Assembly (NCBI GenBank): GCA_026390815.1
Contig: JAPLFH010000016.1
Location: 1 to 64,000 of the forward strand
From: Ignavibacteriales bacterium
GTDB taxonomy: Bacteria; Bacteroidota; Ignavibacteria; Ignavibacteriales; SURF-24
Direction of reading: 5' to 3'
Length of the DNA: 64,000 bases
Below the pieces are notes generated by a model. The model was given only the letters and a program-made list of their open reading frames with translations. It was not told the DNA's origin and did not search any database. The stretch's first letter is position 1; every line of letters begins with the position of its first letter. Shown piece by piece: positions 55,901 through 64,000 of the stretch. The translations under genes were made by a program, and so were the position numbers.

Positions 55901-56366
55901 TTCATTTAATATTAGAAATTATTTCTATCAATTTTATAATGTACTTATTTACTATTTCTATTGTATCAAATTTATGATTTTTATTAATAATATTATAACT
56001 CTTACCAAGATAAAATTGGATTAGTTCAATTGCTTGTTTCAATTACAAACTTAACTTTCCTTGTTATCTTCTCCAAATTTAACCTGAAGTGCTAAATGAT
56101 ATGCTGAATTGGTTGTATAAATAAATTGATTTTGCAGGAACAGTTTATTGGATACGATATTAAAATAAAGTATAATGTTTTATCTGCAGTTGTTAAACTC
56201 TTCTTGAACTTGCTCTTTAACTTTATCAACCACATAAACTAAATCCTCTTTTTATTAAAGAAGATTATTAAGATTGAATTCAAGATTAAGAGCAAGATCA
56301 AGAAATCATTTTAATTTTTATGAATTATAGTTATTAATCCATTATAAATTAAAAACTAGAAAAACA
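55901..56366. other. Gene-free stretch between ssb and the MCE operon
   Basis: No intact gene. It holds a decayed coding remnant on the minus strand (listed separately), an AAGATTA-rich patch at 56262-56303, and AT-rich sequence that may promote the small membrane protein gene. No clear hairpin terminator for ssb was seen. Confidence 0.55.
56051..56179 (-). pseudogene. Relic of the C-terminus of an outer-membrane beta-barrel-like protein
   Basis: The minus strand reads, after an in-frame stop, NIILYFNIVSNKLFLQNQ then FIYTTNSAYHLALQVKFGED and NKES-stop. The alternation of polar and hydrophobic residues and the final LALQVKFG strand look like the last strands of a barrel. Upstream in the same frame another piece (KEDLVYVVDKVKEQVQEEF, between stops) is also readable. 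No start or full domain remains, so a decayed gene is the best reading, but chance cannot be excluded. Confidence 0.4.
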
Positions 56367-56795
56367 CTAGAATGGAAGGTCATCATTTTCGTCAACAGAT
56401 ACTTCACCTGCATTTGTAGTTTCTGCCGTACTTGTATCCTTGGTATATTCACTTTCTTCACCACCGCGGGCATCAAGCGGAATTATTTTTTCAGAAACAA
56501 CTTCAGTCATATAACGTTTAATACCTTCCTTGTCGGTATAATCTCTTTTAGTAAGTCGCCCTTCGACATAGAATTTTTTACCTTTTTTAAGAGCTTCTTT
56601 GAAGTAATCAGAAAGATTAAAAGAAACTACATTGTGCCAAGTAGTTTCATTTACCCAATTTCCATCTTTGCCTTTGTAACTATTAGTTGTAGCTAAAGAA
56701 AACGTAGTAATAGAAACATTAGATGTAGTAAACCTGGTTTCTGCATCATTGCCTAAATTACCAATAAGAAGAATCTTGTTAAGTGAAAAAGCCAT
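56367..56795 (-). CDS. ssb: Single-stranded DNA-binding protein
   Basis: An OB fold (LNKILLIGNLGNDAETRFT, WVNETTWHNVVSF, KGKKFYVEGRLTKRDYTDKE) is followed by a short acidic tail ending DENDDLPF, the protein-docking tip of bacterial SSB. Length 142. It probably has its own promoter in the 107-base gap upstream. Confidence 0.95.
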   Translation of the reverse strand: MAFSLNKILLIGNLGNDAETRFTTSNVSITTFSLATTNSYKGKDGNWVNETTWHNVVSFNLSDYFKEALKKGKKFYVEGRLTKRDYTDKEGIKRYMTEVVSEKIIPLDARGGEESEYTKDTSTAETTNAGEVSVDENDDLPF

Positions 56796-56902
56796 TTTAC
56801 ATTTGCCCCTATAATGTTAATATATATTGAATTAATTCTGTTTTAATATAAGTAGAAAAAATTAACTTGTAAACAATTAATATTTCTAAAACTTCACCCA
56901 GA

Positions 56903-57592
56903 TCAGTTTAAGACGAATAGGTAAAGAATAGCAATAATTGCCGGAACAACTAAGTTGTCTGAATCTTTTGGACTAAAAGCTTCTGCAATTGTTGCAGCAA
57001 TTCCCACTATAATATTTTCAGTAAGTCTAATATTTCCAAATAAAATGTAATTGAATAAAAGTGATGATAAAAATCCAAATATTAAAAATGCAAAACTACC
57101 TTCAATGCTTTTTTCGGAAAGGAATTTAAATTTATGTTTCCCAAATTTTTTCCCAAATATCGGAGCTATACCATCACCCCAGCCTAAGTAAGACATAGCA
57201 GTAACTGATAAAGTCGTATTGTAGAATAACGTCCCCATCAGGTTCATTACCAAAGTAAAATACAAAGGTCCTTTAAGTAATTCTCTTCTATCTCCGGCTC
57301 TGGTCATAGTTTTAACAGCTTCATCTTCTGGTTTAGCAAAAAATCCTTTTTGTAAAAGAAGTATTGACCAAATAAGCGCCGGAGCGATATTGAAATATTT
57401 GGACCAATGTGAGTTATCATAAAATGCCCAGAAGATAATCCAGGAACCAGCAGCAATGTGTACTAACTTTCGCGAAATATCCTGTGGAAATCCTTTCTTA
57501 ACAAAATGATCCATGATTGCAACAACAGAAAAAACATAAACTACAGAAAAGATCATTACGATAAGATTATAAAGAATGGGAGAGATAGTCAT
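56903..57592 (-). CDS. CTP-dependent prenol/phytol kinase-like membrane protein
   Basis: The 229-residue product has about six membrane segments, SRKLVHIAAGSWIIFWAF, GWGDGIAPIFGKKFGKHKF, KSIEGSFAFLIFG and FSPKDSDNLVVPAI. This arrangement matches the phosphatidate cytidylyltransferase/dolichol kinase (SEC59, VTE5) superfamily. The substrate alcohol is unknown. The preceding gene fadL has its terminator between the two. Confidence 0.85.
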   Translation of the reverse strand: MTISPILYNLIVMIFSVVYVFSVVAIMDHFVKKGFPQDISRKLVHIAAGSWIIFWAFYDNSHWSKYFNIAPALIWSILLLQKGFFAKPEDEAVKTMTRAGDRRELLKGPLYFTLVMNLMGTLFYNTTLSVTAMSYLGWGDGIAPIFGKKFGKHKFKFLSEKSIEGSFAFLIFGFLSSLLFNYILFGNIRLTENIIVGIAATIAEAFSPKDSDNLVVPAIIAILYLFVLN

Positions 57593-57632
57593 ATAAATTC
57601 CAAAAATAATTGGAGTTTAATGGAAAATAAAA

Positions 57633-57659
57633 ACGGAGAAAGAATAATTCCTTCTCCGT
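57633..57659 (-). terminator. Terminator of the fadL-like gene
   Basis: ACGGAGAA (57659-57652 on the minus strand) pairs with TTCTCCGT (57640-57633) across 11 bases, followed on that strand by TTTTTATTTT. It lies 18 bases after the stop codon. Confidence 0.8.
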
Positions 57660-57677
57660 AAATATAAATTGGGTTAA

Positions 57678-58985
57678 TTACATATTATAATTAAAATTCA
57701 ATCCGAATAAATGAGCACTGGATTTATACTTTCCATTCCATGGTTGCTGTAAATTAGTTACACTTAAAGGAACGATATCCGTTGAAGTATTAATTGTTCT
57801 TTCCTTGAACATTATAAACAGATAAGCAATATCAACAGTAACATTCTTTGCTAATTTTACTCCCAAACCAACGTTTACACCAAATCTGTCAGCATCTGGC
57901 AGAGTTGCATCTAATCGTTCATCCTTAATAGGATTTTTATCATAAAGTCCTCCACCTCTTATTGTAAATTGATCACTAAGAATATATTCTGCACCTAATC
58001 TTGCAATAAATGAATTCTGATAATCTCTAACTGAAGTAGAAATATAAGGATTCTTTCCATCCGGTTTATAATCTGCAAATGTTACTTCTAACTTGTCATA
58101 ACTTTTCCATCCGGTATACTGAAAATCTCCAGTAATTACCAACTCATCATTTGCATGATATGCAAGCCCTGCGGTAAAAACATAAGGAGTTTTAAAGGGA
58201 GCTGAAATCTTTCCAAAAGGAATATATTTTGCCATTGCAGCAGGAGTTTTGAGACCAAGAGTAACAACTGCATCTCCCTTAAAATCATATTTAACATTAC
58301 TGTGGAAAGACAATCCAACTGACAGTTCCTTTGTTGGTTTATATAGCAATCCTGCAGAATAACCAATGGCTGTATTGTCACCGGTCATTTCAATATTAGC
58401 ATCGTCTGGAAGAACAAGAAGAGGATTTGCTGGGTTACCAGTTGGGATGTATTTAACTTTTCTTGCTATAATAACATCGGCAAAAGATACTGTTACTCCA
58501 GCAGCGATTGATAATTTTTCTGAAATCTTATAAGCAAATGTAGGAGAAAAATTATAAGTTTTTAATTCCATTTTTGTAGTTTTATATCGACCGACCCAAT
58601 CATCTTCCCATTCGATTCCATTCCCGTAAGGATTCTGAAATCCAAATCCCAGCCAGAAATCATTTCCTAAATCATAAGTAAAATAAAAATTAGCTGGTGT
58701 GAAATATCGAGGTTTCAACTTAGATTCTGTAGTGGCGGGAGTTGGACCGGTAAACGCAGTGTTTGGACGAATATAGGTTGCTCCAAAACTAAAACGAGCC
58801 CCAGCTAATTGCGTTATACCCGCTGGGTTAAAATAAACTGCTGATGGATCATTTGCTAATCCAACGAATGCCCCGGACATACCCATTGCTCGTGCACCGT
58901 TTTCGTTTATTTGAAATCCGCTGCCAAAAACCTGGATTGCGGAAAACCCTATTATAAAAAACATAGTAAGTAGATTCTTTCGCAC
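57678..58985 (-). CDS. FadL/TodX family outer-membrane transport protein
   Basis: The 435-residue barrel has a signal peptide (NLLTMFFIIGFSAIQVFG), then GFQINENGARAMGMSGAFVG and NDPSAVYFNPAGITQL, the family's N-terminal hatch motif. Further strands resemble the OMPP1/FadL barrel and it ends SAHLFGLNFNYNM. It takes up long-chain fatty acids or other hydrophobic compounds, which fits the thiolase/dehydrogenase pair elsewhere in the window. The start is GTG with AAGGAGG five bases before. Confidence 0.9.
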   Translation of the reverse strand: MRKNLLTMFFIIGFSAIQVFGSGFQINENGARAMGMSGAFVGLANDPSAVYFNPAGITQLAGARFSFGATYIRPNTAFTGPTPATTESKLKPRYFTPANFYFTYDLGNDFWLGFGFQNPYGNGIEWEDDWVGRYKTTKMELKTYNFSPTFAYKISEKLSIAAGVTVSFADVIIARKVKYIPTGNPANPLLVLPDDANIEMTGDNTAIGYSAGLLYKPTKELSVGLSFHSNVKYDFKGDAVVTLGLKTPAAMAKYIPFGKISAPFKTPYVFTAGLAYHANDELVITGDFQYTGWKSYDKLEVTFADYKPDGKNPYISTSVRDYQNSFIARLGAEYILSDQFTIRGGGLYDKNPIKDERLDATLPDADRFGVNVGLGVKLAKNVTVDIAYLFIMFKERTINTSTDIVPLSVTNLQQPWNGKYKSSAHLFGLNFNYNM

Positions 58986-59067
58986 GGGACCTCCTTATTG
59001 AATTTTGAAAACTATTTATTAATTTGGCAAGTGATAATATGAATTGTAGGAAATAAAGTCAATATTT

Positions 59068-59568
59068 TTATTCAATCGAAAGAAGAATACTTCCTTTTTC
59101 AATTGAATTACCTTCTTTTACAAATATTTCTTTAATTATTCCAGATGATGGCGCTCTTAAATCATTTTCCATTTTCATCGCTTCTAAAATTATAACAGAT
59201 TCACCAATCTCTATTTTTTCTCCAACAACTTTTTTTATTTTAATTATAAGTCCGGGCATAGGAGCCTTGATCGAATCATGATGATTCTTCTGGTTTGTAA
59301 GAATCGTTAATTCATTAGCTTTCTCTTGAAGGGACGTTCTGATTGTTGTTTCAAAATAATGTCCATCTATAAGTACACCGATTTTTTCGTTGTTAATAAT
59401 GTTAGTAGTTAAATCGTAAACCCTGTTGCCAATTTTCAGCAGGTAGGAAAACTCACTTATTTTGGAAAGTGAGTATTCAATTTCAGTTTCCTTAAAAAGA
59501 ATTATTTGGTTATCTATAACTGTAATGTATTTTTTATTTCCATTTACTGTAGCAACAAATTCATTCAT
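59068..59568 (-). CDS. Biotin carboxyl carrier protein of an acyl-CoA carboxylase
   Basis: The C-terminal biotinyl domain shows APMPGLIIKIKKVVGEKIEI and the biotin-accepting Lys in ILEAMKMENDLRAPSSGII. The start chosen (ATG 59568) overlaps accC by eight bases; an earlier in-frame GTG-type start at 59607 would overlap by 47. The N-terminal 90 residues are a linker domain as in PCC/MCC-type carriers. The carboxyltransferase subunit is not in the window. Confidence 0.88.
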   Translation of the reverse strand: MNEFVATVNGNKKYITVIDNQIILFKETEIEYSLSKISEFSYLLKIGNRVYDLTTNIINNEKIGVLIDGHYFETTIRTSLQEKANELTILTNQKNHHDSIKAPMPGLIIKIKKVVGEKIEIGESVIILEAMKMENDLRAPSSGIIKEIFVKEGNSIEKGSILLSIE

Positions 59569-61057
59569 AATTCTGCTGGATCCATTTATTATTTTTAGCA
59601 CAGTCAATTGATGAAGGATTTACTTCTGTCATTTTTTGTTTTAGCAAAGCACTAAGAATTGCAGCAACATCTTCATATTCCTGTGCGCTTTCTCCTTTCC
59701 ATTTATCTGGTAATAGCGGTATCCAATAATCCTCAACAAAATTTATATTATAACTACCATCTATAAATGACGGCTGTTTTAGTACCCATCTTAATGCGGC
59801 AATGTTAGTTAAAATTCCCGCAATTTTATATTCACCCAAAGCGCGCTTCGTTCTTTCAATAGCTTCTAATCTTGTTCTTCCCCACGCAATTAATTTTGTA
59901 AGAAGCGGATCATAATAAACCGAAATGTTAGAGAACGGATCTATTCCTGTATCTACTCTAATTCCAATTCCATCAGGTCGCCGGTGCAGTCTAATATGTC
60001 CAGTTGATGGTACAAAATTATTATCAACATCTTCGGCATAAACACGGCATTCAACGGCGTACCCATTAATTTTCAAATCTTTTTGTTTGAAAGAAAGTTT
60101 TTGTCCATCTGCAATATTGATCTGTTCTTTTACCAAATCGATTCCTGTTATTGCTTCTGTAACGGGATGCTCAACCTGAAGGCGTGTATTCATTTCCAGG
60201 AAATAGAAATTTTTATTTTTATCAACAAGAAATTCAATTGTGCCAGCGTTATAATAATTACATGCTTTTGCTGCATTAATTGCAGCATCAGTTAATTTTT
60301 TCCTTAGTTCCTTATCCACAAAAGTAGATGGTGCTTCTTCAATTACTTTTTGATGCCTTCGCTGAATGGAACAATCTCTTTCAAAAAGATGTGCATAATT
60401 CCCATGTTTATCAGCAATAATTTGAACTTCGATATGCTTGGGATTATCTATGTACTTTTCTATATAAATATCCGAACTACCAAATGCTTTTAAGGCTTCT
60501 CGTTGTGCGCTGGTAAATGCTGATTCAAATTCCTTTTCTGAAGTAACTTTTTTCATTCCTTTACCACCACCACCAGCAGATGCTTTAAGCAAAATCGGGT
60601 AACCAATTCTTTCCCCTTCACGCTTCCCGTCTGCTAAAGATATAATTGGACTTGTAGTTCCAGGCACAATTGGAACCATATGCGAAGACATTAACTTCCT
60701 TGCTGAAGTTTTATCGCCCATTAATCTTACTGAATTAGAATCGGGACCGATAAAAATAATTCCTGATTCCTCAACTGCTTTAATGAATTCATAATTTTCT
60801 GATAGAAAACCATATCCTGGGTGAATTGCGGATGCATTAATTTTTTTTGCTGTTGAAATGATTTGAGAAAAATTCAGGTATGACTCGGATGATGGCGATG
60901 GACCAATATGATAAGCTTCATCTGCAAGTCTTACGTGAAGTGAATTTTTATCAGCTTCTGAATAAACTGCAGCAGAAATTATCCCAAGCTCGCGGCAAGC
61001 TTTAATTATTCTAACTGCAATCTCACCGCGGTTAGCGATAAGGATTTTCTTTATCAA
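59561..61057 (-). CDS. Biotin carboxylase subunit of an acyl-CoA carboxylase
   Basis: It carboxylates biotin using ATP and bicarbonate. KILIANRGEIAVRIIKACRE, HPGYGFLSENYEF, LLKASAGGGGKGMKKV, FLEMNTRLQVEHPVTEAITG and EDVDNNFVPSTGHI are diagnostic. At 498 residues, with C-terminal additions beyond AccC, it could serve acetyl-, propionyl- or methylcrotonyl-CoA; the separate carrier gene favours a propionyl/methylcrotonyl-type or general carboxylase. The start is TTG. Confidence 0.93.
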   Translation of the reverse strand: MIKKILIANRGEIAVRIIKACRELGIISAAVYSEADKNSLHVRLADEAYHIGPSPSSESYLNFSQIISTAKKINASAIHPGYGFLSENYEFIKAVEESGIIFIGPDSNSVRLMGDKTSARKLMSSHMVPIVPGTTSPIISLADGKREGERIGYPILLKASAGGGGKGMKKVTSEKEFESAFTSAQREALKAFGSSDIYIEKYIDNPKHIEVQIIADKHGNYAHLFERDCSIQRRHQKVIEEAPSTFVDKELRKKLTDAAINAAKACNYYNAGTIEFLVDKNKNFYFLEMNTRLQVEHPVTEAITGIDLVKEQINIADGQKLSFKQKDLKINGYAVECRVYAEDVDNNFVPSTGHIRLHRRPDGIGIRVDTGIDPFSNISVYYDPLLTKLIAWGRTRLEAIERTKRALGEYKIAGILTNIAALRWVLKQPSFIDGSYNINFVEDYWIPLLPDKWKGESAQEYEDVAAILSALLKQKMTEVNPSSIDCAKNNKWIQQNYE

Positions 61058-61257
61058 AACTATTGCCCTCTTTTAAAATAAGATATAGATTCAAATAAGA
61101 ATAGAAATATTTAATTAACAGAACGCAAATTACTAATAAAAATCAATTAACAATATTCAAATGAAGCAGGAATTTTGAATGTTCAAATTATTAGGAATTT
61201 GCAATTTGCTTATTGGATTTTATTTAATAAAAATCCAACTAAAAAAACATAATTTAA

Positions 61258-63606
61258 TTACTTCAATTCAACGATTGTAATTCCATCACCGCCATATTCT
61301 ATGTTTGCAAAATAAAATTTACTCACACCAGGATGTTCTGACAGAATATCCTTCGTCATTTTTTTCAGTACACCAGTTCCTTTACCATGTAAAATTTCAA
61401 CCCGGTTCAATCCAGATGTATAAGCGTTATCTAAAAATTTAATCACTTCAAATTCAGCTTCTTCAGGTTTTTGTCCTCTTATATCAATTCTAACCTCTGC
61501 TTCTGTTTGATGGAAACTGCTCTGAAACCTCTCTTGGGATTTAGCTTCTTTACCACTTATCGGAATTATTTCATCAAGTTTAACCTGAAGTTTAACGGTA
61601 CCGGTAACCAATACAGCTTTATTCTTTTCAAAATCAATTTCTATAATTTTACCGCTAAGTTCAGAAGTTCTTAATTTGGCAAAACTACCAATCGCAAATT
61701 CCATTTTAGCTACATTCTGAATTTTAACTTCAGCAACTTTTTCTACATCTTTTTTCAAATCAGATATTTGTTTTCGTACATCTTTAATAACTTCTCTATT
61801 TGCTTGCGATTCTCTGATCTGTTTGATAGCATTTTCAACTTTCTTATTCACATCTTTAATAAACGATTCAGCTTTAGTTTTCGTATCAATCAATATATCT
61901 TTCTTTTGCGTTTCCAGTTTTTCCAAATTTTGTTTGTAAAGATTTGTTAATCCTTTTAACCTGCTATTTTCTACTTCATATTCATTTAATTTTGTCTGTA
62001 GATTTCTGGAACGTGTTTCAAGTTCAACTAAAAATTCTTCTACTTTCATTTTATCGGAATCAAGGTAGTTTTTTGCCAAAGAAAGAAAATCTTTAGTGAA
62101 ACCGATTCTTTCAGCAACTTCAAATGCGTAAGATGAACCTGGAACTCCTTGCCTGAATTTGTATGTTGGAATTAGATTATCTGAATCAAATTCCATTGAG
62201 GCATTTTGAAAACCTTCAAGCTCTTCTGCCATTAATTTCAAACTTCCGTGATGAGTTGTTGCAAGTACTTTTGATTTTTTGTTCTGCAAAGTTAAGAGGA
62301 TTGCAATTGCCAATGCAGATCCTTCAGCAGGATCAGTTCCGGTCCCAATTTCATCGAGAAGTATAATCGAATTTTCTACAGCTTCATAAATAATTTTTCG
62401 GATGTTGGAAAGATGTGAGCTAAATGTACTCAAGTCATCTTCAATTGATTGCTGATCGCCAATATCCATTAGAATATTTTCTAAAAAATGTAGATTGGAA
62501 TCCGCCTGTGCTGGTATATGAATTCCTGATAAAACCATTATGGACAACAATCCAACTGTCTTGAGTACAACAGTCTTTCCACCGGCATTAGGTCCGGTAA
62601 TTAGAATAATATTTGTTCCATTTTCTATCGATAAGTCCAATGGAACAGCGTTGCTTCTTCCAATTTTTTTAATAAGTAACGGATGCCTGGCTTCCATTAT
62701 TTTAATTGGTTTTGAATTATCGATTGATGGGAAAGATCCAATTATTTCAATTGAGTATTTTGCTCTGGCAAAAATACTATCAAGATCTGCGATGGCGCTT
62801 AAAGATTTCTTTAACGGTAGAACATACTCACCAATCTTTTTCGTAAGCTCGCGCAGGATTCTTTCAATCTCACGTTTCTCTGCAAAGTAGAGAGAAAGTA
62901 TATCATTGTTTAGTTCAAGAGTTTCTTCCGGTTCAATATAAACGGTTTGTCCGGTTGCAGATTCTGAATGAATAAATCCTTTAACATGACGTTTATGTTC
63001 AGCTTTTACCGGTACTACAATTCTTCCATCCCGTTGTGTTACATATTCTTCTCGGACAAGATAAGCATCACTTAAAGATTTCAAAATTCTATTTATTACC
63101 TTTTGAAGAGTCTCGGATTTTCTTCTAACTTCTTCACGAATTTCTTTTAACTTACTACTGGCATTTTCTTTAACTTCACCGTTTTCATTTATAACTTTTG
63201 TTATATGATGTTCTAAAACTTTATCTACAAAAAGATCATTCAGAAAATCTTTACTTATACTTTTTCCTTCAGCATTTGATTTTAAGAATAGAAATAAATA
63301 GCGCGAGGTTTCAGCTAATTTTAGAATTTCTAAAATAGCTTTACTATCCAGAACACTTCCATCAATTGCACTTAGTGATAATGAATCGGCAAGTTCCGGA
63401 ATATAATTTATCGGAGGGAAATCATTTTTAATTAAAATTTCTTTTGCTTCTGTTACATAATCTCCTTCCTGAATAGCGAGGTATAAACTCTCAAATGGTT
63501 TCAATCCTAATAGGATTTTTTTACCTGGTTCAGTAGAAGAATATTTGGAAATTTGCTGGAGGATTTTAGGAAATTCTAATTTTTCCAATACAGCTTCTGA
63601 AATCAT
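61258..63606 (-). CDS. mutS2: MutS2 endonuclease
   Basis: It acts on recombination intermediates and on stalled ribosomes in some species. An N-terminal MutS core, the ATPase P-loop ITGPNAGGKTVVLKTVG, and ILLDEIGTGTDPAEGSALA are followed by a coiled coil (about residues 510-640) and a C-terminal Smr domain (VDIRGQKPEEAEFEVIKFLD, VEILHGKGTGVLKK). Length 782 is usual. It starts seven bases after the cvpA stop. Confidence 0.97.
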   Translation of the reverse strand: MISEAVLEKLEFPKILQQISKYSSTEPGKKILLGLKPFESLYLAIQEGDYVTEAKEILIKNDFPPINYIPELADSLSLSAIDGSVLDSKAILEILKLAETSRYLFLFLKSNAEGKSISKDFLNDLFVDKVLEHHITKVINENGEVKENASSKLKEIREEVRRKSETLQKVINRILKSLSDAYLVREEYVTQRDGRIVVPVKAEHKRHVKGFIHSESATGQTVYIEPEETLELNNDILSLYFAEKREIERILRELTKKIGEYVLPLKKSLSAIADLDSIFARAKYSIEIIGSFPSIDNSKPIKIMEARHPLLIKKIGRSNAVPLDLSIENGTNIILITGPNAGGKTVVLKTVGLLSIMVLSGIHIPAQADSNLHFLENILMDIGDQQSIEDDLSTFSSHLSNIRKIIYEAVENSIILLDEIGTGTDPAEGSALAIAILLTLQNKKSKVLATTHHGSLKLMAEELEGFQNASMEFDSDNLIPTYKFRQGVPGSSYAFEVAERIGFTKDFLSLAKNYLDSDKMKVEEFLVELETRSRNLQTKLNEYEVENSRLKGLTNLYKQNLEKLETQKKDILIDTKTKAESFIKDVNKKVENAIKQIRESQANREVIKDVRKQISDLKKDVEKVAEVKIQNVAKMEFAIGSFAKLRTSELSGKIIEIDFEKNKAVLVTGTVKLQVKLDEIIPISGKEAKSQERFQSSFHQTEAEVRIDIRGQKPEEAEFEVIKFLDNAYTSGLNRVEILHGKGTGVLKKMTKDILSEHPGVSKFYFANIEYGGDGITIVELK

Positions 63607-63613
63607 TTAGACC

Positions 63614-64000
63614 TTATTTCTTTTTCTTTTCGATTTGTTTAACAGGTTGATTGTTTTTCTGTTTGTCAGATGATTTGTTTTTTTGCTTATTATTAGCAGA
63701 AGTATCTATGTCTTTGCTTTCGATAAATTCTTTTACAAAATCTTTTCCACCAATTAGAAATCCAATTGTACTTGGAACAACATTATAAACCGGTTTATAC
63801 AGCCAAGAAGCTTCTGCAGTTTTTGTTTTTGGAAAAGTAAATACACCAAGTAACAAAAGCAGTACGCTTAGGAAAAATACAATCTGAACTGTTCCAATTA
63901 TTCCGCCTGAAATCTGGTTAACTAATTGGTTCACTTTGTCGTGAGGATGTACTAATCTTTTTATAACTGAAGCTGCAATAATTGTAATGATAAAAATAAC
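63614..64000 (-). CDS. CvpA family protein, partial
   Basis: The frame is open to the window edge, so only the last 129 codons before the stop are seen. Residues read VIFIITIIAASVIKRLVH, then VNQLVNQISGGIIGTVQIVF and another membrane segment, typical of CvpA colicin V production-like membrane proteins. The C-terminal tail is very lysine-rich (NNKQKNKSSDKQKNNQ to EKKKK). mutS2 follows, the usual neighbour in this group. Confidence 0.85.
   Translation of the reverse strand, partial: VIFIITIIAASVIKRLVHPHDKVNQLVNQISGGIIGTVQIVFFLSVLLLLLGVFTFPKTKTAEASWLYKPVYNVVPSTIGFLIGGKDFVKEFIESKDIDTSANNKQKNKSSDKQKNNQPVKQIEKKKK

Noticed and set aside
56057-56200. A 47-codon frame starting MWLIKLKSKFKKS on the minus strand, overlapping the barrel relic
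   Set aside because: Composition after the first 20 residues is unlike a real protein, it has no ribosome site, and the competing frame gives a better barrel-like end.
61058-61257. Gap between accC-like gene and mutS2 as a possible RNA gene
   Set aside because: AT-rich with no stable stem; it most likely holds only a promoter for the carboxylase genes.

Overview
The window is an AT-rich bacterial chromosome segment. It most likely comes from the Ignavibacteria/Chlorobi side of Bacteroidota. The basis is four secreted proteins with type IX secretion (T9SS) C-terminal sorting domains, three of them with the YPNPFNP-type signature common in Ignavibacteria. Supporting traits are many TTG starts, TAnnATG/ATGA gene overlaps, a FadL-type outer-membrane protein, DUF2279/DUF3108/DUF5683 envelope proteins, and HprK next to Hpf. 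This is a placement by gene content, not by a marker-gene tree.

Layout. From 1 to about 5.8 kb lies an accessory region: three T9SS cargo proteins, two unrecognised genes, and gene-poor stretches rich in palindromes and repeats. From 5.8 to 26.2 kb nearly all genes are on the + strand: folP-cdaA, a CHAD protein, an UPF0173 hydrolase, parA-parB with a DUF5683 gene, a class-III aminotransferase with nadB, a frame-broken ppx/gppA on the opposite strand, aroQ, a MerR regulator, tRNA-Pro(GGG), and then purF, a 1405-residue secreted subtilase, pgsA, ftsY and a lipid kinase. From 26.2 to 64 kb every gene is on the - strand. In order of position these are a 3-hydroxyacyl-CoA dehydrogenase/thiolase pair, ricT-holB, an M23 peptidase, hprK-hpf-xer-topA, smg-ybeY, envelope genes with a CtpA protease, lysS, dacB, rluB-scpB-scpA, trpS, mnmA, acpS-ggt-mlaD, ssb, a CTP-dependent lipid kinase-like gene, fadL, a biotin carboxylase pair, mutS2 and a partial cvpA.

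The most striking point is where the two blocks of opposite orientation meet. The 37-base gap between the lipid kinase gene (+) and the dehydrogenase gene (-) contains a 28-bp sequence (26164-26191) that closely resembles a XerCD dif site. Its central six bases equal those of E. coli dif and its XerD-side arm differs from that of B. subtilis at one base. Together with the abrupt strand switch, this suggests that the window spans the chromosome's replication terminus. A Xer recombinase gene lies 7 kb away and ftsY, scpAB and parAB are also in the window; parAB near a terminus would be unusual.

Other points of note are a duplicated T9SS-tail-plus-palindrome module, a cluster of three GTACTTGTAC-type palindromes in front of an orphan gene, a ppx gene broken by an apparent one-base deletion, a TrpRS with a Cys pattern like the [4Fe-4S] form, a relic of an outer-membrane-like gene near 56.1 kb, and two kinds of interspersed palindromic repeat. 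I found no CRISPR array, prophage or insertion sequence. Most of the window is ordinary housekeeping sequence.
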